Shown piece after piece: positions 10,545 to 23,541 of a stretch of DNA of 64,000 nt (within the stretch, counting starts at the first letter, position 1; each line of letters begins with the position of its first letter). Origin of the DNA: Cheilinus undulatus (taxonomy: Eukaryota > Chordata > Actinopteri > Labriformes > Labridae); assembly GCF_018320785.1 (NCBI RefSeq), contig NC_054886.1, positions 2,567,177 through 2,631,176 of the forward strand, written 5' to 3'. Position numbers and translations under genes: made by a program. The notes beneath the pieces are model-generated. The model had not been told where the DNA came from. It searched no databases and was given only the letters and a program-made list of their open reading frames with translations.

Positions 10545-12540
10545 TGCAGCTAAAGTAGTTAAGGCTAAAAGCTATAAAGCTACATCAGCTATGATAGCTA
10601 TGTATGCTACAACAGTTACATAGCTACTATGGAGCTAGACTAACTAAGCCATGTTTGCTTATGCTACCTAGGTATCAATGGCTAACGTAGCTATGTAAGC
10701 TTTAGCTATGTCATGAAAGTACTTGTTACTTAAGCTACTTTAGCTTTGTGATCTACGTAGGTTATATATCTACGATAGCAAAAGCTAGACTAACTTAGCC
10801 ATGTTAACTTCTGCTCCCTAGAGATCTATGGCTAATGTAGCTATGTTGGATTTAGCTAGGTCATTAAAGCACTTTTGCTGAAGCTGCATTATTATAGCTA
10901 TGATAGCTATGAAGGTTACAAAGCAACAATAGCTAAAGCAAGACTAACTAAGCCATATTAGTTTATGCTACCTAGATATTCATGGCTAACATAGCTATGA
11001 TAGCTTCTGCTAGGTCATTAAGGCACTTGTTACTAAAGTTACATTTGCCTTGTAATTTACATGGGTTATGTAGCTCCTGCAGCTAAAGCTAGACTAACTT
11101 AGCGATGTTTACTTATGCTCCCTAGAGAATTATGGCTAATGTAGCTATGTTGGCTTTAGCTAGGTCATTAAAGCACTTGTTACTAAAGTTACATTTGCCT
11201 TGTAATTTAGATGGATTATGTAGCTACTAGCTAGGTCATTAAAGCACTTTTGCATTAGCTGCCATAGCTATGATAGCTGTGGCAGCCATGAAGGTTTCAT
11301 AGCTACTAAAGCTAAAGCTAGACAACCTACGCTACATTGGCTTAAGCTTCCTAGATATCTCTGGCTTACATAGCTCTGTTAGTTTTATCTATGTCATAAA
11401 TACTTGTTACTGAAGCTATATTAGCTCTGTGAGCCATGTTGGTTATGGAGCTACTAAACCTTTAGCTAAACATGCTATGCTACGTTGGCTTATGATTCCT
11501 AGAGATCTACAGCTAATGTAGCTATTTCACCTTTGGCTAGGTCATTAAATCACTTGTTGCTAAAGCTACATTAGCTATGTAAGCTACGTAGGTTATGTAG
11601 CTACTATAGCTCAAGCTAGACTAACTTTGCTAGACTAACTTGGCTTATACTTCCTAAATATCCATGGCTAATGTAGCTATGTTAGCTTTAGCTAGGTCAT
11701 TGAAGTACTTGTTACTAAAGCAAAATTAGCTATGATTGCTTTGTGAGTTACCGAGCTACTAAACCTTAAGATAGACAAAATACGCTATGTTGGCTTATGA
11801 TTCCTAGATATCTAGGGCTAATGTAGCTATGTCAGCTTTAGCTAGGTCATTAAAGTACTTGTTACTAAAGCGGTATTAGCTATGTAAGCTATGTAGGTTA
11901 TGTAGCTACTATAGCAAAAGCTAGACTAACTATGCTATGTTGGCTTATGCTATATAGAGATCCATGGCAAATGTAGCTTCCTTAGCTTTAGCTAGGTCAT
12001 TGAAGTACTTGTTACTCAAGCTGTATTACCTATGCAAGCTATGTAGGTTACGTAGCTACTATAGCTCAAGCTAGACTAACTACACTATGATGGCTTATGC
12101 TTCCTAGATGTCTATAGCTAGCGTAGCTATTTAAGCTTTATCTAGGCCATTTAAGCACTTGCTGCTAGAGCTGAATTAGCTACGATAGCTATGTAAGCTA
12201 TGTAAGTTAGGTAACTACTATAGCTAAAGCTAGCCATCCTACGCTACGTTGGCTTATGCCTCCTAGATATCTATGGCTAACTTAGCTATGTTAAGTCTAG
12301 TTAATTTAAATATTTGTTACTAAAGCTACATTAGCTATGTAATCTACGTAGGTTATGTAGCTACTGTAGCTAAAGCTAGACTAACTAAGCTACATTGGCT
12401 GAAGCACCCTAGATATCTATAGCCTACGTAGGTATGTTAGCTTTAGCTAGGTCATTAAAGCACTTGCTGCTAAAGCTAAAGCTTTACTTGCTTGCATAGC
12501 AACGATAACTATATAGCAAGCATAGCTAGGTTAGCTTTCT
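10545..12540 (+). repeat. AGCTA-rich satellite, ~150-bp unit, ~13 copies
   Basis: Degenerate tandem array built from words such as TAGCTATGTAGCT, TTTAGCTAGGTCATTAAAG and GGCTTATGCTTCCTAGATAT. The anchor AGGTCATT recurs near 10857, 11010, 11162, 11231, 11540, 11695, 11851, 11996 and 12448. Spacing is mostly 145-160 bases, with one short interval of about 70. Units differ by many substitutions, so the array is old. The palindromic AGCT/TAGCTA core recurs many times per unit. No coding potential. Confidence 0.9.
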
Positions 12541-14353
12541 TTCTCTCTTTTTATGAACTGTTGCTATTGTATTTGTTGCAATCTCAGTACAGTAACTGCC
12601 ATAATTGATTAATGAGTAAAGTTGAATCATAAAAAAATAAACAGATAATACTCTGTACAGACAAAATAGGTATCATGTGTCCTGACCGAGGATGTCTGCA
12701 AGGAGGATCATCTGAAATCTGTGGTCTGCAGCTAGACCCCTCTTACTGTTTCTGTTCACAAAAACAGGCTTTACTTTGGCTCTTTCACGGTTTTTTAGAC
12801 AGTTTGCAGCGCTGTAACAGCTACTGTCTTTGAAAAAAGCCTGTCATTGGTCAAACTTAAGCTAGGGTCTAGTGTGGATAACTTCAGACATCATTAATAC
12901 ACAGCTGGTGCAACAGGCTGCACTTTTCTCCACTTTCATCAGGAAAGTACTGATCCTTCCTTTTTGGTGCTCAGTGAACTTACCTGGACAGGTATTGAAT
13001 GTTCCACACTCGACTGAGTTAATAACTCCATCCCAAAGCTTGAATTCAGTCAAAATATGGGCAAAATTATCCCCTCATGTTACTCAAAAACAAGCATGAA
13101 ATCTATATTTCTACATATCTATATAAACGTACGCCAGCATTCATGGGAAATGAATATTTATGGAGGGCAATCCTAAACACAGACCCTAATAGCATGATCA
13201 TAAGAGATCATTTTCAGTGCTCTACGTTATTGTTGGGGACAAATGCTGAATGACTGAGAGTCAGTGGTGAGGTCATGGTCATGTCTGTAATTTATAAGTC
13301 AGGGTCTTTATCAGTAATCTGCACTGAAACACACTGTGGGCCTAACTCTGCCAGAGACGCCGTTTTATTCCCTGTCAGGGTGAGGGCCAGCCACACTAAT
13401 GAAGAATGACAGTCCAGTTCATCTATATGAGGATAAATCCTTAGAAACGTCCTCCTCTAGGCTCTATTTTTACTGTTCTGTGTTCTTCCTGCAGCTTTGT
13501 GCTTCATCTGTACCCTCTGATTAAAAACACGACTGTGAAGATCACGGCTGTGATGCTGGAGTATCAGAGTGAAGCTGGGAGCAGAGAGCCTGGGAACTCA
13601 GATACAGAGGTCATGTGGGATAATTGAGATAAGAGTCTTCTTGGTTGGTACATCAGTGACTTCTTTGTGATTCTGCTTTGTCCTTCTTCAAGATGGTGAC
13701 ACAAACTCTGACGCTTTTTTTCTACCACAGCTTCTGTGAAGGAGAGCTAAAGGTTGCTGGTATATTCATGTGAAACAGGAAACTCCTCATAGGTGCAAAT
13801 ATGGGCCTATGAGGGTTGATAAATGATCTTATTAAAGGCTCTAATTTCAAACTTACTCTGTCTAACTTCTAAAAGATAATGTTTCTCTAAGAGCAGACTG
13901 TACAGTAAGTCAGAAAGACGATTGTTTTCTAAGGAGGAGCTCTGTAGCCGCAGACATCTTAACATCACAAACAGACATCATCCAGAGCACTGTCAGGTTC
14001 TTTACTGTCACAGAGCGACAGCACCACCATGTGGACAATCATTGAACTACAGACAGACAAATAGAGACTCATTGGCATCCTGATGAACTCTGACAGGAAC
14101 ACTTAGTTCCTGCTTTTTCTCCCACTCAGTGACTTCCACAAACACACACAGACAGCCAGGTCCTCTGGCTTTATTTCTGAACAGAGCAGAAGATAGAGCA
14201 TGCTGGAGGTAATTCAAATAAATCAATAACATCATAATAATACAAACTAGGATTCTGTTTAGTTTCATGAAGGAAACATGATCTTAAATAAAGCACAGCT
14301 CTTCTAACACCTCAGTGTGTATTTGGAGAATTTTTAACATTATCTTTTATGAA
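12541..14353. other. Non-coding, no gene supported
   Basis: No recognisable protein or repeat. Openings at 12862-13099 (both strands) and 14047-14268 lack motifs. Confidence 0.45.
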
Positions 14354-15280
14354 AAATAGAGAGCAGGTTAAAATAAAAGTAAATTAAATTAATTAAAGAA
14401 AATCTAAATAGTGAAAATCTATTTATTGCAGAAGTTTATTTGCCTGTTTTAGTTGTTCCTCTTTCCTTCCTACCTCAGCGGATGTAAAATCACAGTTAAA
14501 TTCATCAGCTTGGGTGTGTGGAGATTCTGATAACATTTATTCAGGTCAAAGTTTGAAAGTTTTCTTGAAGATGTTTACAGAGAAAAATGAATCTAAGCAA
14601 AAGTTTATTTATTTAATCTGTGATCAACAATAAAACTGTACGTTTCTAGCTTTACATAAATAATGATGCAGTCATTTTATTTAGTTAAAAACATAAAAAT
14701 GTAAACCTGTCTTCTTACCTGTTTTTATTATCTTCACTCCGCTCCATTCTGTATTTTAAAACACAAATACTGCAGTGTAAAGGCTGGGTTTTCTTAAAAT
14801 GACAAAATATTCAACCTAAAAACACACTTCTGTTCAATATACTTTAATATGTAAACAAATATTACTTTAAATTTTTGTTCTTGAACAAAAACAAATGAGT
14901 CATTAATACACTGATAAAATATTCAGCCCAACCAACGCAGAAAAGCCTAAGCAGCTTTTGCAGACATTCTTTCCGTAGATTATCCAGATTAATCTTTGTA
15001 AAAAACTAAAACTCTGTTTAAGTTCAAGAACAAAAAAATCAAAGTGAAATTTACTTACATTTTGAAGTAGATTCAACAAGACTGATCTTTGTTTAACTTA
15101 ATTTTTTCATTGAAATTCATGTTATTTCAATTCTCAGCTTGTAAAAATGACTCAAGCTTTCAATGCAGTTCAACATTATAATTTAAATTATAACATTTAT
15201 AATTCCCTTACTCTAGTGATGTTCATAAGCATCAACTTCTACACTGCTTGCAAAGGAAGTACCTGCATAAGCTTGTACAC

Positions 15281-15955
15281 CAGGGATGTCAGACTCAGTC
15301 ACAGCAAGGGCCGGATTCTGGGTCTAGGTCCAACCTGAGAGCCTAACAGGGTCAACATTTAACCAGAACTGTCAACCTCATTTTTACCAGTAATAAAATA
15401 TGAAAAAAACACCAGGACTGATGATAAATCACTTGGAAATTCAAAAAGAGTAAAAATGATAAGTTTAAAGGCTCAAATCTGAGATAAAAATTCCAACTTA
15501 TTAGTTTAAGAGATCAGAAGACGATATTAAAAATGGAAAAATAATGTTTTTAAAGAGAAAATACACGAGGACAAAGTTAAAATCAAAGGTTTGAAAGGTC
15601 AAAATACGAGATCAAATTTGAAATCATGATTTTAAAGTCAAAATATGACTTAAAACTTTAAATTTTGTGTCTGATTGGTCAAAATATGGGATTAAAAAGA
15701 CAAAATTAGGGGTGAAAATGTCAAAATATGAGCTAGAATTTAAAGTGATGACTTAAAAAGTTAAAAATATTAATCAAATTTAAAATTGGGAGTGTTAAAG
15801 GGCAAAATATGTTGAAGTTTACATTTTTATACGGGAGGAAATTTGCAGACCTCATATTGGTGGACCAATTAATAATACAGATATGATCTTGTGGGTCTGA
15901 TATTCTCATCCCGTGGGCCGGATTTGGCCCCTGAGCTTTGAGTTCAACACCCAAG
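15281..15955. mobile_element. hAT MITE in duplication unit 1
   Basis: The left end is CAGGGATGTCAGACTCAG. The right end read inward is CTTGGGTGTTGAACTCAAAG. GGGCCGGATTTGGCCCC lies next to the right end. Flanking 8-mers TTGTACAC and TTCTGCAC match at 6 of 8. The body is AT-rich with repeated TCAAAATATGAG/TTAAAAAG words and no transposase. Confidence 0.75.
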
Positions 15956-16194
15956 TTCTGCACTATCTTTATTTTATCCTCCTTTCTAAAGATATCAAAG
16001 AACTGATAAATTTTTTTTACCTTACTAGCAGGACAGGCAGTCAAAGTCATGTTCAGGAAGTCCTCTTTTCACTCATGTTGCAGACGTGTTGACCATCAAT
16101 ATCAACAAAAATCCATCAGAAAGATGGACAAAGCAGTGATCTCTACAACATTCAACATCTAAACTCACCTGATCACATTTAAACACATCTAAAC

Positions 16195-17345
16195 ACGGAG
16201 AAACACTCTGCCCCAGGGCATCATGGGAAAATTCTGCCTATATATCCCCAGATTTGAATCCACCACTCTGATCTATCATCACCGCCATGTCTTCAGTTAG
16301 CAGTTCATCTGTTCCTGATTGTTAGAAAAGACATTTATCGCTCATCCGAAATACCCACAATGCATCACAGCCGGCATTTATTCATGGATAATGTAGTTTT
16401 TAGTAGTTTAGAAACATAGAATGAAACTGAGTAAAGGAAACAAAGTCAGGCTTAGTTATGTGGATAAACTCTGGAAGATTGGCTTACATGACCTCAATTA
16501 TTCTTGTTCAGTAGAAAAATCACAGTGTCTTGTATTTTTAACAAAAGAAACTGACAACAAAATGATTTATGTCAAGATAGAAACTTGGATTTTTATTGTT
16601 GAAATCACAGATTAAATGAAGTTACATTTACTTTTGCCCAGATTGATTTTTCTCAGTGTAAAAAGATGAATTTGGTTAATCTACATTAAAAAATCAGATT
16701 TCTAAGTACAGCTGGCTGGAGGTTTTTATCAGACACTGAAAAATAGCCAGTCAGATGAATCTTTACATAAACCACTCATTTATTTTAGTTGAAGAACCAA
16801 AAATCTCTGTAACTTTCTCTCACTCTGTTAGTAGGTTGAACAAAGCTAGCCTTTGCTTAGTTTGGTATTTCTTCTTGAAATAAATGTAGTTTGAAGTAAA
16901 GCCGGCTTTAAAACAAACTCAGTTTTATGGTGTTGATTGATCAGAGCACAGATTTGTAGCCATTAGTTTGTGTATTTTTCCACACTTCATTTCTAGAAGC
17001 CTCTTCCAGCAGGCCGGTATAAATCCACCTGACTGCTGTTTGACTCTGCTTTTATTCCTCCATAGCAGAGATGATGAGTGAGGAAGAGCTCTCTTTAACA
17101 ACACTAATCTCTCACAAACAGGATCAGAGGAATCTCAGCAGTCATCTCTCCACACATTTCATCAAATCTACATTTACACTCTGCCCCAGGGCATCATGGG
17201 AAAATTCTGTCCAGATTTGAATTCCCCCCTCAATCAACAGTTCAGCTGTTCATTCACAAAGCTCTTTATCCCTAATACTGAAATACCCACAATGCACCAC
17301 AGGGAGTGCTGATGGCTGATGGGTAATGTAGTATTTGTGTTTTGA
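16195..17345. promoter_or_regulatory. Paired CATCATGGGAA / ACCCACAATGCA motif blocks
   Basis: Two blocks (about 16195-16420 and 17175-17345) share a 34-base identical core, ACACTCTGCC through AAAATTCTG. In each, about 120-160 bases later come ATACCCACAATGCA and a GGATAATGTAG or GGGTAATGTAG word. In reverse complement these words resemble the vertebrate ZNF143/THAP11 site family (ACTACANNTCCCAGAATGC-like). Both blocks are repeated in unit 2 (about 20462-20690 and 21442-21612). Regulatory function is inference from motif resemblance only. Confidence 0.3.
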
Positions 17346-17676
17346 AATAAAGAATGGAAGCCAGTAAAATGAAGTTTAGTTGTGTGGATGAACTCAGAAA
17401 CATCAGCTGACATTACATCAATGATTCTGTTCAGGTCAACTTTTCACAACGTCTGAACAAAATAAACAGACTTCAAAATGAGGCGTATTTATGAAGCTTA
17501 TTTGATTGTTTTTATTGTTATCACAGATTGAAATCAGCTACATTTGCTGTGGCTCAGATTCAGTTTTCTCAGTGCTGTGTGGTAAAAATGTGAAGAACGC
17601 TGGAATTATACCAGAGAAGGTGATATCAGACCAGAGAAAGGCAGTTATGGTTACTAAGAAACTTGATTCTCTAACC

Positions 17677-18617
17677 CAGGGGTGTCAAACTCAGTCACAG
17701 AGGGATTCTGGATTCAGGTCTAACCTGAGGGTCTAACAGGGTCCACATTTAACCAAACTGGTAACCTCATCTTCACCAGTAATAAGTTATGGGGAAAAAA
17801 ATAGCACTGATGAAAAATGATTTTGAGATTTAAAAAGTCAAAATAATTAGTAAAAAGGCTCTAAATCTGAGATAAAAAGTCAAACTTATTAGTTCAAAAG
17901 GTCAAAACACAAAATAAGATGTAAAAAATGCTTTAAAAAAGCAAATATAGTAAGAAGAAAGTCACAATCATGTTTTTAAGGCAAAAATATGACTTCAAAC
18001 TTAAAATAGTGCAACTTAAAGGTCAAAATATGAGATAAAGGTTGAAATAATAATTTTAAGGGGCCAACTGATTAGATAAAAAATCAAAATTAGAAATGTA
18101 AAAGCTCAAAATATGAGATTAAAAGTTAAAATAAATTGACAAAGTCGAAACATGAGACAAAAGTCAAAATAAGAAATTGAAAATGGTCAAAGTAAGAGAA
18201 AAAATTCTGAATAATAAATCTAAGAGGTCAAAATATGAAATAAATGTCCAAATAATAGTTGAAGTCATAATTGTGCAATAAAAAATTGAAAAAAATAAAA
18301 TGAAACACAAATTAATTGATCTCCTCGCATTTAGTTTTTTTCTAATTATTTTAATTCCTTATTTTTTCCACATATTCATGACTTAAGGATATTTGATATC
18401 ATTCAATTCCAGATTCAAGAAGTTTTATTGTCATACTAGCACTTGTTTACACATGGATAGCATGAAATGTCACCCTCAAGATCCTGTTTTTAAGCCTGAT
18501 AAATATCTAAGAAAACAATTTATAAAAATAGGTTTGACAACCATAAATATATAAATATAAAAATACAAGTACAGACAAAGTAAAACTAAAACTAAGGCAG
18601 CCAAATTTAGCAATGCT
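17677..18617. mobile_element. hAT element, left part, truncated by the duplication
   Basis: The terminus CAGGGGTGTCAAACTCAG starts at 17677 and is preceded by CTCTAACC. The sequence continues into a LINE tail at about 18406 and is cut at the tandem junction (18617). The complete version is at 21944-23533. Confidence 0.8.
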
Positions 18618-21600
18618 AAATAGAGAGCAGGTTAAAATAAAAGTAAATTAAATTAATTAAAGAAAATCTAAATAGTGAAAATCTATTTATTGCAGAAGTT
18701 TATTTGCCTGTTTTAGTTGTTCCTCTTTCCTTCCTACCTCAGCGGATGTAAAATCACAGTTAAATTCATCAGCTTGGGTGTGTGGAGATTCTGATAACAT
18801 TTATTCAGGTCAAAGTTTGAAAGTTTTCTTGAAGATGTTTACAGAGAAAAATGAATCTAAGCAAAAGTTTATTTATTTAATCTGTGATCAACAATAAAAC
18901 TGTACGTTTCTAGCTTTACATAAATAATGATGCAGTCATTTTATTTAGTTAAAAACATAAAAATGTAAACCTGTCTTCTTACCTGTTTTTATTATCTTCA
19001 CTCCGCTCCATTCTGTATTTTAAAACACAAATACTGCAGTGTAAAGGCTGGGTTTTCTTAAAATGACAAAATATTCAACCTAAAAACACACTTCTGTTCA
19101 ATATACTTTAATATGTAAACAAATATTACTTTAAATTTTTGTTCTTGAACAAAAACAAATGAGTCATTAATACACTGATAAAATATTCAGCCCAACCAAC
19201 GCAGAAAAGCCTAAGCAGCTTTTGCAGACATTCTTTCCGTAGATTATCCAGATTAATCTTTGTAAAAAACTAAAACTCTGTTTAAGTTCAAGAACAAAAA
19301 AATCAAAGTGAAATTTACTTACATTTTGAAGTAGATTCAACAAGACTGATCTTTGTTTAACTTAATTTTTTCATTGAAATTCATGTTATTTCAATTCTCA
19401 GCTTGTAAAAATGACTCAAGCTTTCAATGCAGTTCAACATTATAATTTAAATTATAACATTTATAATTCCCTTACTCTAGTGATGTTCATAAGCATCAAC
19501 TTCTACACTGCTTGCAAAGGAAGTACCTGCATAAGCTTGTACACCAGGGATGTCAGACTCAGTCACAGCAAGGGCCAGATTCTGGGTCTAGGTCCAACCT
19601 GAGAGCCTAACAGGGTCAACATTTAACCAGAACTGTCAACCTCATTTTTACCAGTAATAAAATATGAAAAAAACACCAGGACTGATGATAAATCACTTGG
19701 AAATTCAAAAAGAGTAAAAATGATAAGTTTAAAGGCTCAAATCTGAGACAAAAATTCCAACTTATTAGTTTAAGAGATCAGAAGACGATATTAAAAATGG
19801 AAAAATAATGTTTTTAAAGAGAAAATACACGAGGACAAAGTTAAAATCAAAGGTTTGAAAGGTCAAAATACGAGATCAAATTTGAAATCATGATTTTAAA
19901 GTCAAAATATGACTTAAAACTTTAAATTTTGTGTCTGATTGGTCAAAATATGGGATTAAAAAGACAAAATTAGGGGTGAAAATGTCAAAATATGAGCTAG
20001 AATTTAAAGTGATGACTTAAAAAGTTAAAAATATTAATTAAATTTAAAATTGGGAGTGTTAAAGGGCAAAATATGTTGAAGTTTACATTTTTATACGGGA
20101 GGAAATTTGCAGACCTCATATTGGTGGACCAATTAATAATACAGATATGATCTTGTGGGTCTGATATTCTCATCCCGTGGGCCGGATTTGGCCCCTGAGC
20201 TTTGAGTTCAACACCCAAGTTCTGCACTATCTTTATTTTATCCTCCTTTCTAAAGATATCAAAGAACTGATAAATTTTTTTTACCTTACTAGCAGGACAG
20301 GCAGTCAAAGTCATGTTCAGGAAGTCCTCTTTTCACTCATGTTGCAGACGTGTTGACCATCAATATCAACAAAAATCCATCAGAAAGATGGACAAAGCAG
20401 TGATCTCTCTACAACATTCAACATCTAAACTCACCTGATCACATTTAAACACATCTAAACACGGAGAAACACTCTGCCCCAGGGCATCATGGGAAAATTC
20501 TGCCTATATATCCCCAGATTTGAATCCCACCAATCTGATCTATCATCACCGCCATGTCTTCAGTTAGCAGTTCATCTGTTCCTGATTGTTAGAAAAGACA
20601 TTTATCGCTCATCCGAAATACCCACAATGCATCACAGCCGGCATTTATTCATGGATAATGTAGTTTTTAGTAGTTTAGAAACATAGAATGAAACTGAGTA
20701 AAGGAAACAAAGTCAGGCTTAGTTATGTGGATAAACTCTGGAAGATTGGCTTACATGACCTCAATTATTCTTGTTTAGGAGAAAAATCACAGTGTCTTGT
20801 ATTTTTAACAAAAGAAACTGACAACAAAATGATTTATGTCAAGATAGAAACTTGGATTTTTATTGTTGAAATCACAGATTAAATGAAGTTACATTTACTT
20901 TTGCCCAGATTGATTTTTCTCAGTGTAAAAAGATGAATTTGGTTAATCTACATTAAAAAATCAGATTTCTAAGTAGAGCTGGCTGGAGGTTTTTATCAGA
21001 CACTGAAAAATAGCCAGTCAGATGAATCTTTACATAAACCACTCATTTATTTTAGTTGAAGAACCAAAAATCTCTGTAACTTTCTCTCACTCTGTTAGTA
21101 GGTTGAACAAAGCTAGCCTTTGCTTAGTTTGGTATTTCTTCTTGAAATAAATGTAGTTTGAAGTAAAGCCGGCTTTAAAACAAACTCAGTTTTATGGTGT
21201 TGATTGATCAGAGCACAGATTTGTAGCCATTAGTTTGTGTATTTTTCCACACTTCATTTCTAGAAGCCTCTTCCAGCAGGCCGGTATAAATCCACCTGAC
21301 TGCTGTTTGACTCTGCTTTTATTCCTCCATAGCAGAGATGATGAGTGAGGAAGAGCTCTCTTTAACAACACTAATCTCTCACAAACAGGATCAGAGGAAT
21401 CTCAGCAGTCATCTCTCCACACATTTCATCAAATCTACATTTACACTCTGCCCCAGGGCATCATGGGAAAATTCTGTCCAGATTTGAATTCCCCCCTCAA
21501 TCAACAGTTCAGCTGTTCATTCACAAAGCTCTTTATCCCTAATACTGAAATACCCACAATGCACCACAGGGAGTGCTGATGGCTGATGGGTAATGTAGTA

Positions 21601-22884
21601 TTTGTGTTTTGAAATAAAGAATGGAAGCCAGTAAAATGAAGTTTAGTTGTGTGGATGAACTCAGAAACATCAGCTGACATTACATCAATGATTCTGTTCA
21701 GGTCAACTTTTCACAACGTCTGAACAAAATAAACAGACTTCAAAATGAGGCGTATTTATGAAGCTTATTTGATTGTTTTTATTGTTATCACAGATTGAAA
21801 TCAGCTACATTTGCTGTGGCTCAGATTCAGTTTTCTCAGTGCTGTGTGGTAAAAATGTGAAGAACGCTGGAATTATACCAGAGAAGGTGATATCAGACCA
21901 GAGAAAGGCAGTTATGGTTACTAAGAAACTTGATTCTCTAACCCAGGGGTGTCAAACTCAGTCACAGAGGGATTCTGGATTCAGGTCTAACCTGAGGGTC
22001 TAACAGGGTCCACATTTAACCAAACTGGTAACCTCATCTTCACCAGTAATAAGTTATGGGGAAAAAAATAGCACTGATGAAAAATGATTTTGAGATTTAA
22101 AAAGTCAAAATAATTAGTAAAAAGGCTCTAAATCTGAGATAAAAAGTCAAACTTATTAGTTCAAAAGGTCAAAACACAAAATAAGATGTAAAAAATGCTT
22201 TAAAAAAGCAAATATAGTAAGAAGAAAGTCACAATCATGTTTTTAAGGCAAAAATATGACTTCAAACTTAAAATAGTGCAACTTAAAGGTCAAAATATGA
22301 GATAAAGGTTGAAATAATAATTTTAAGGGGCCAACTGATTAGATAAAAAATCAAAATTAGAAATGTAAAAGCTCAAAATATGAGATTAAAAGTTAAAATA
22401 AATTGACAAAGTCGAAACATGAGACAAAAGTCAAAATAAGAAATTGAAAATGGTCAAAGTAAGAGAAAAAATTCTGAATAATAAATCTAAGAGGTCAAAA
22501 TATGAAATAAATGTCCAAATAATAGTTGAAGTCATAATTGTGCAATAAAAAATTGAAAAAAATAAAATGAAACACAAATTAATTGATCTCCTCGCATTTA
22601 GTTTTTTTCTAATTATTTTAATTCCTTATTTTTTCCACATATTCATGACTTAAGGATATTTGATATCATTCAATTCCAGATTCAAGAAGTTTTATTGTCA
22701 TACTAGCACTTGTTTACACATGGATAGCATGAAATGTCACCCTCAAGATCCTGTTTTTAAGCCTGATAAATATCTAAGAAAACAATTTATAAAAATAGGT
22801 TTGACAACCATAAATATATAAATATAAAAATACAAGTACAGACAAAGTAAAACTAAAACTAAGGCAGCCAAATTTAGCAATGCT
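18618..22884. repeat. Tandem duplication, unit 2 (4.27 kb)
   Basis: Near-identical second copy of 14354-18617. Differences seen include a C-to-A change in GGGCCGGATTC, an extra CT in CTCTCTACAAC, and TTCAGTAGAA versus TTTAGGAGAA. Beyond 22884 the sequence continues into the rest of the LINE. This shows that the ancestral locus had one copy and that the duplication cut through the LINE. Confidence 0.95.
19545..20219. mobile_element. hAT MITE in duplication unit 2
   Basis: Copy of the 15281-15955 element, with the same termini and internal words, duplicated together with its flanks. Confidence 0.75.
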
Positions 22885-23533
22885 AAATACGTGAGAAAGT
22901 CCAGCAAATGCAAGTGATCATAGTGCAGATATGTGTGTGGGGGGCTACAGACCACCGCTCAAGTTCAACAGTCCAACAGCTTCCAGGAGAAGCTGTTCCT
23001 GAGACTGGTGGTCTTACTCTGAATGCTCTGCAGCCGCCTGCAAGAGGGGAGAGGGTCAAAGAGTGTATGTGCAGGATGAGTGGGGTCTGTCATGATGCAG
23101 GTGGCCCTCTTTCTGCATCTCATCCTGTAAATGTCTGTGGTGGTGGGTAGGCCGCTCCCCACAGTCCTCTGTGCAGCCTTCACCACCCTCTGCAGAGCCT
23201 TCATCTCTGCAGCGGAGCAGCTGCCGTGCCACACGATAATGCTGGTGCTGAGGATGCTCTCCACCACGCATCGATAGAAGCTCTTCAGGACGGAGCTTCC
23301 CAGTCCAGCGCGCTGCAGTTTCCTGAGGAAGTAGAGCCGCTGGTGGGCCCTCTTAATCAGGCAGGAGGTGCTGTGACTCCAGGTAAGGTCCTCGGTCAGA
23401 TAAACACCAAGGTACCTGAAGCTGGAGACCACTTCCACGGCTGCTCCTCTGATGTGCAGGGCATGAGGGGGGAGTCTGTTCCTCCTGAAGTCAAGCCAGA
23501 TTTGGCCCCCCAGCCTTGAGTTTGACACCCCTG
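21944..23533. mobile_element. hAT element with nested LINE and readable TSD
   Basis: The left terminus CAGGGGTGTCAAACTCAG at 21944 is mirrored by the right end TTGAGTTTGACACCCCTG at 23533. The target duplication is CTCTAACC (21936-21943) and CTCTGACC (23534-23541), 7 of 8 identical. GGCCAGATTTGG-type words lie just inside both ends. The interior from about 22673 to 23498 is a minus-strand LINE fragment, so the hAT body without it is about 0.76 kb. Confidence 0.85.
22673..23498 (-). mobile_element. CR1-superfamily (L2/Rex1-like) LINE, 5'-truncated
   Basis: The minus-strand frame encodes the C-terminal part of a LINE reverse transcriptase polyprotein. Recognisable stretches, in order, are FRYLGVYLTEDLTW, FLRKLQRAGLGSSVLKSFY, ESILSTSIIVWHGSC, ALQRVVKAAQRTVG and a C-terminal PSCRRLQSIQSKTTSLRNSF. 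The open frame runs on through the hAT end to 23603, but only residues after about 37 are LINE. The 3' tail contains TTCAAGAAGTTTTATTGTCAT in the plus-strand reading. The catalytic FADD domain is missing, so the fragment is inactive. Confidence 0.85.
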
Positions 23534-23541
23534 CTCTGACC

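Larger units (their letters stand above)
14354..18617. repeat. Tandem duplication, unit 1 (4.26 kb)
   Basis: This interval is repeated almost base for base at 18618-22884. Corresponding landmarks are offset by 4264 bases in the first half and 4267 in the second. The junction and both outer edges share AAATA microhomology. Only about ten substitutions and two or three small indels were noticed. Contents: a complete hAT MITE (15281-15955), two blocks with GGCATCATGGGAAAATTCTG and ACCCACAATGCA words, the left part of another hAT element (from 17677) and the start of a LINE tail (about 18406-18617). No gene is present. Confidence 0.95.

Noticed and set aside
22908..23519. Plus-strand openings across the LINE
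   Set aside because: Shadows of the minus-strand reverse transcriptase frame.
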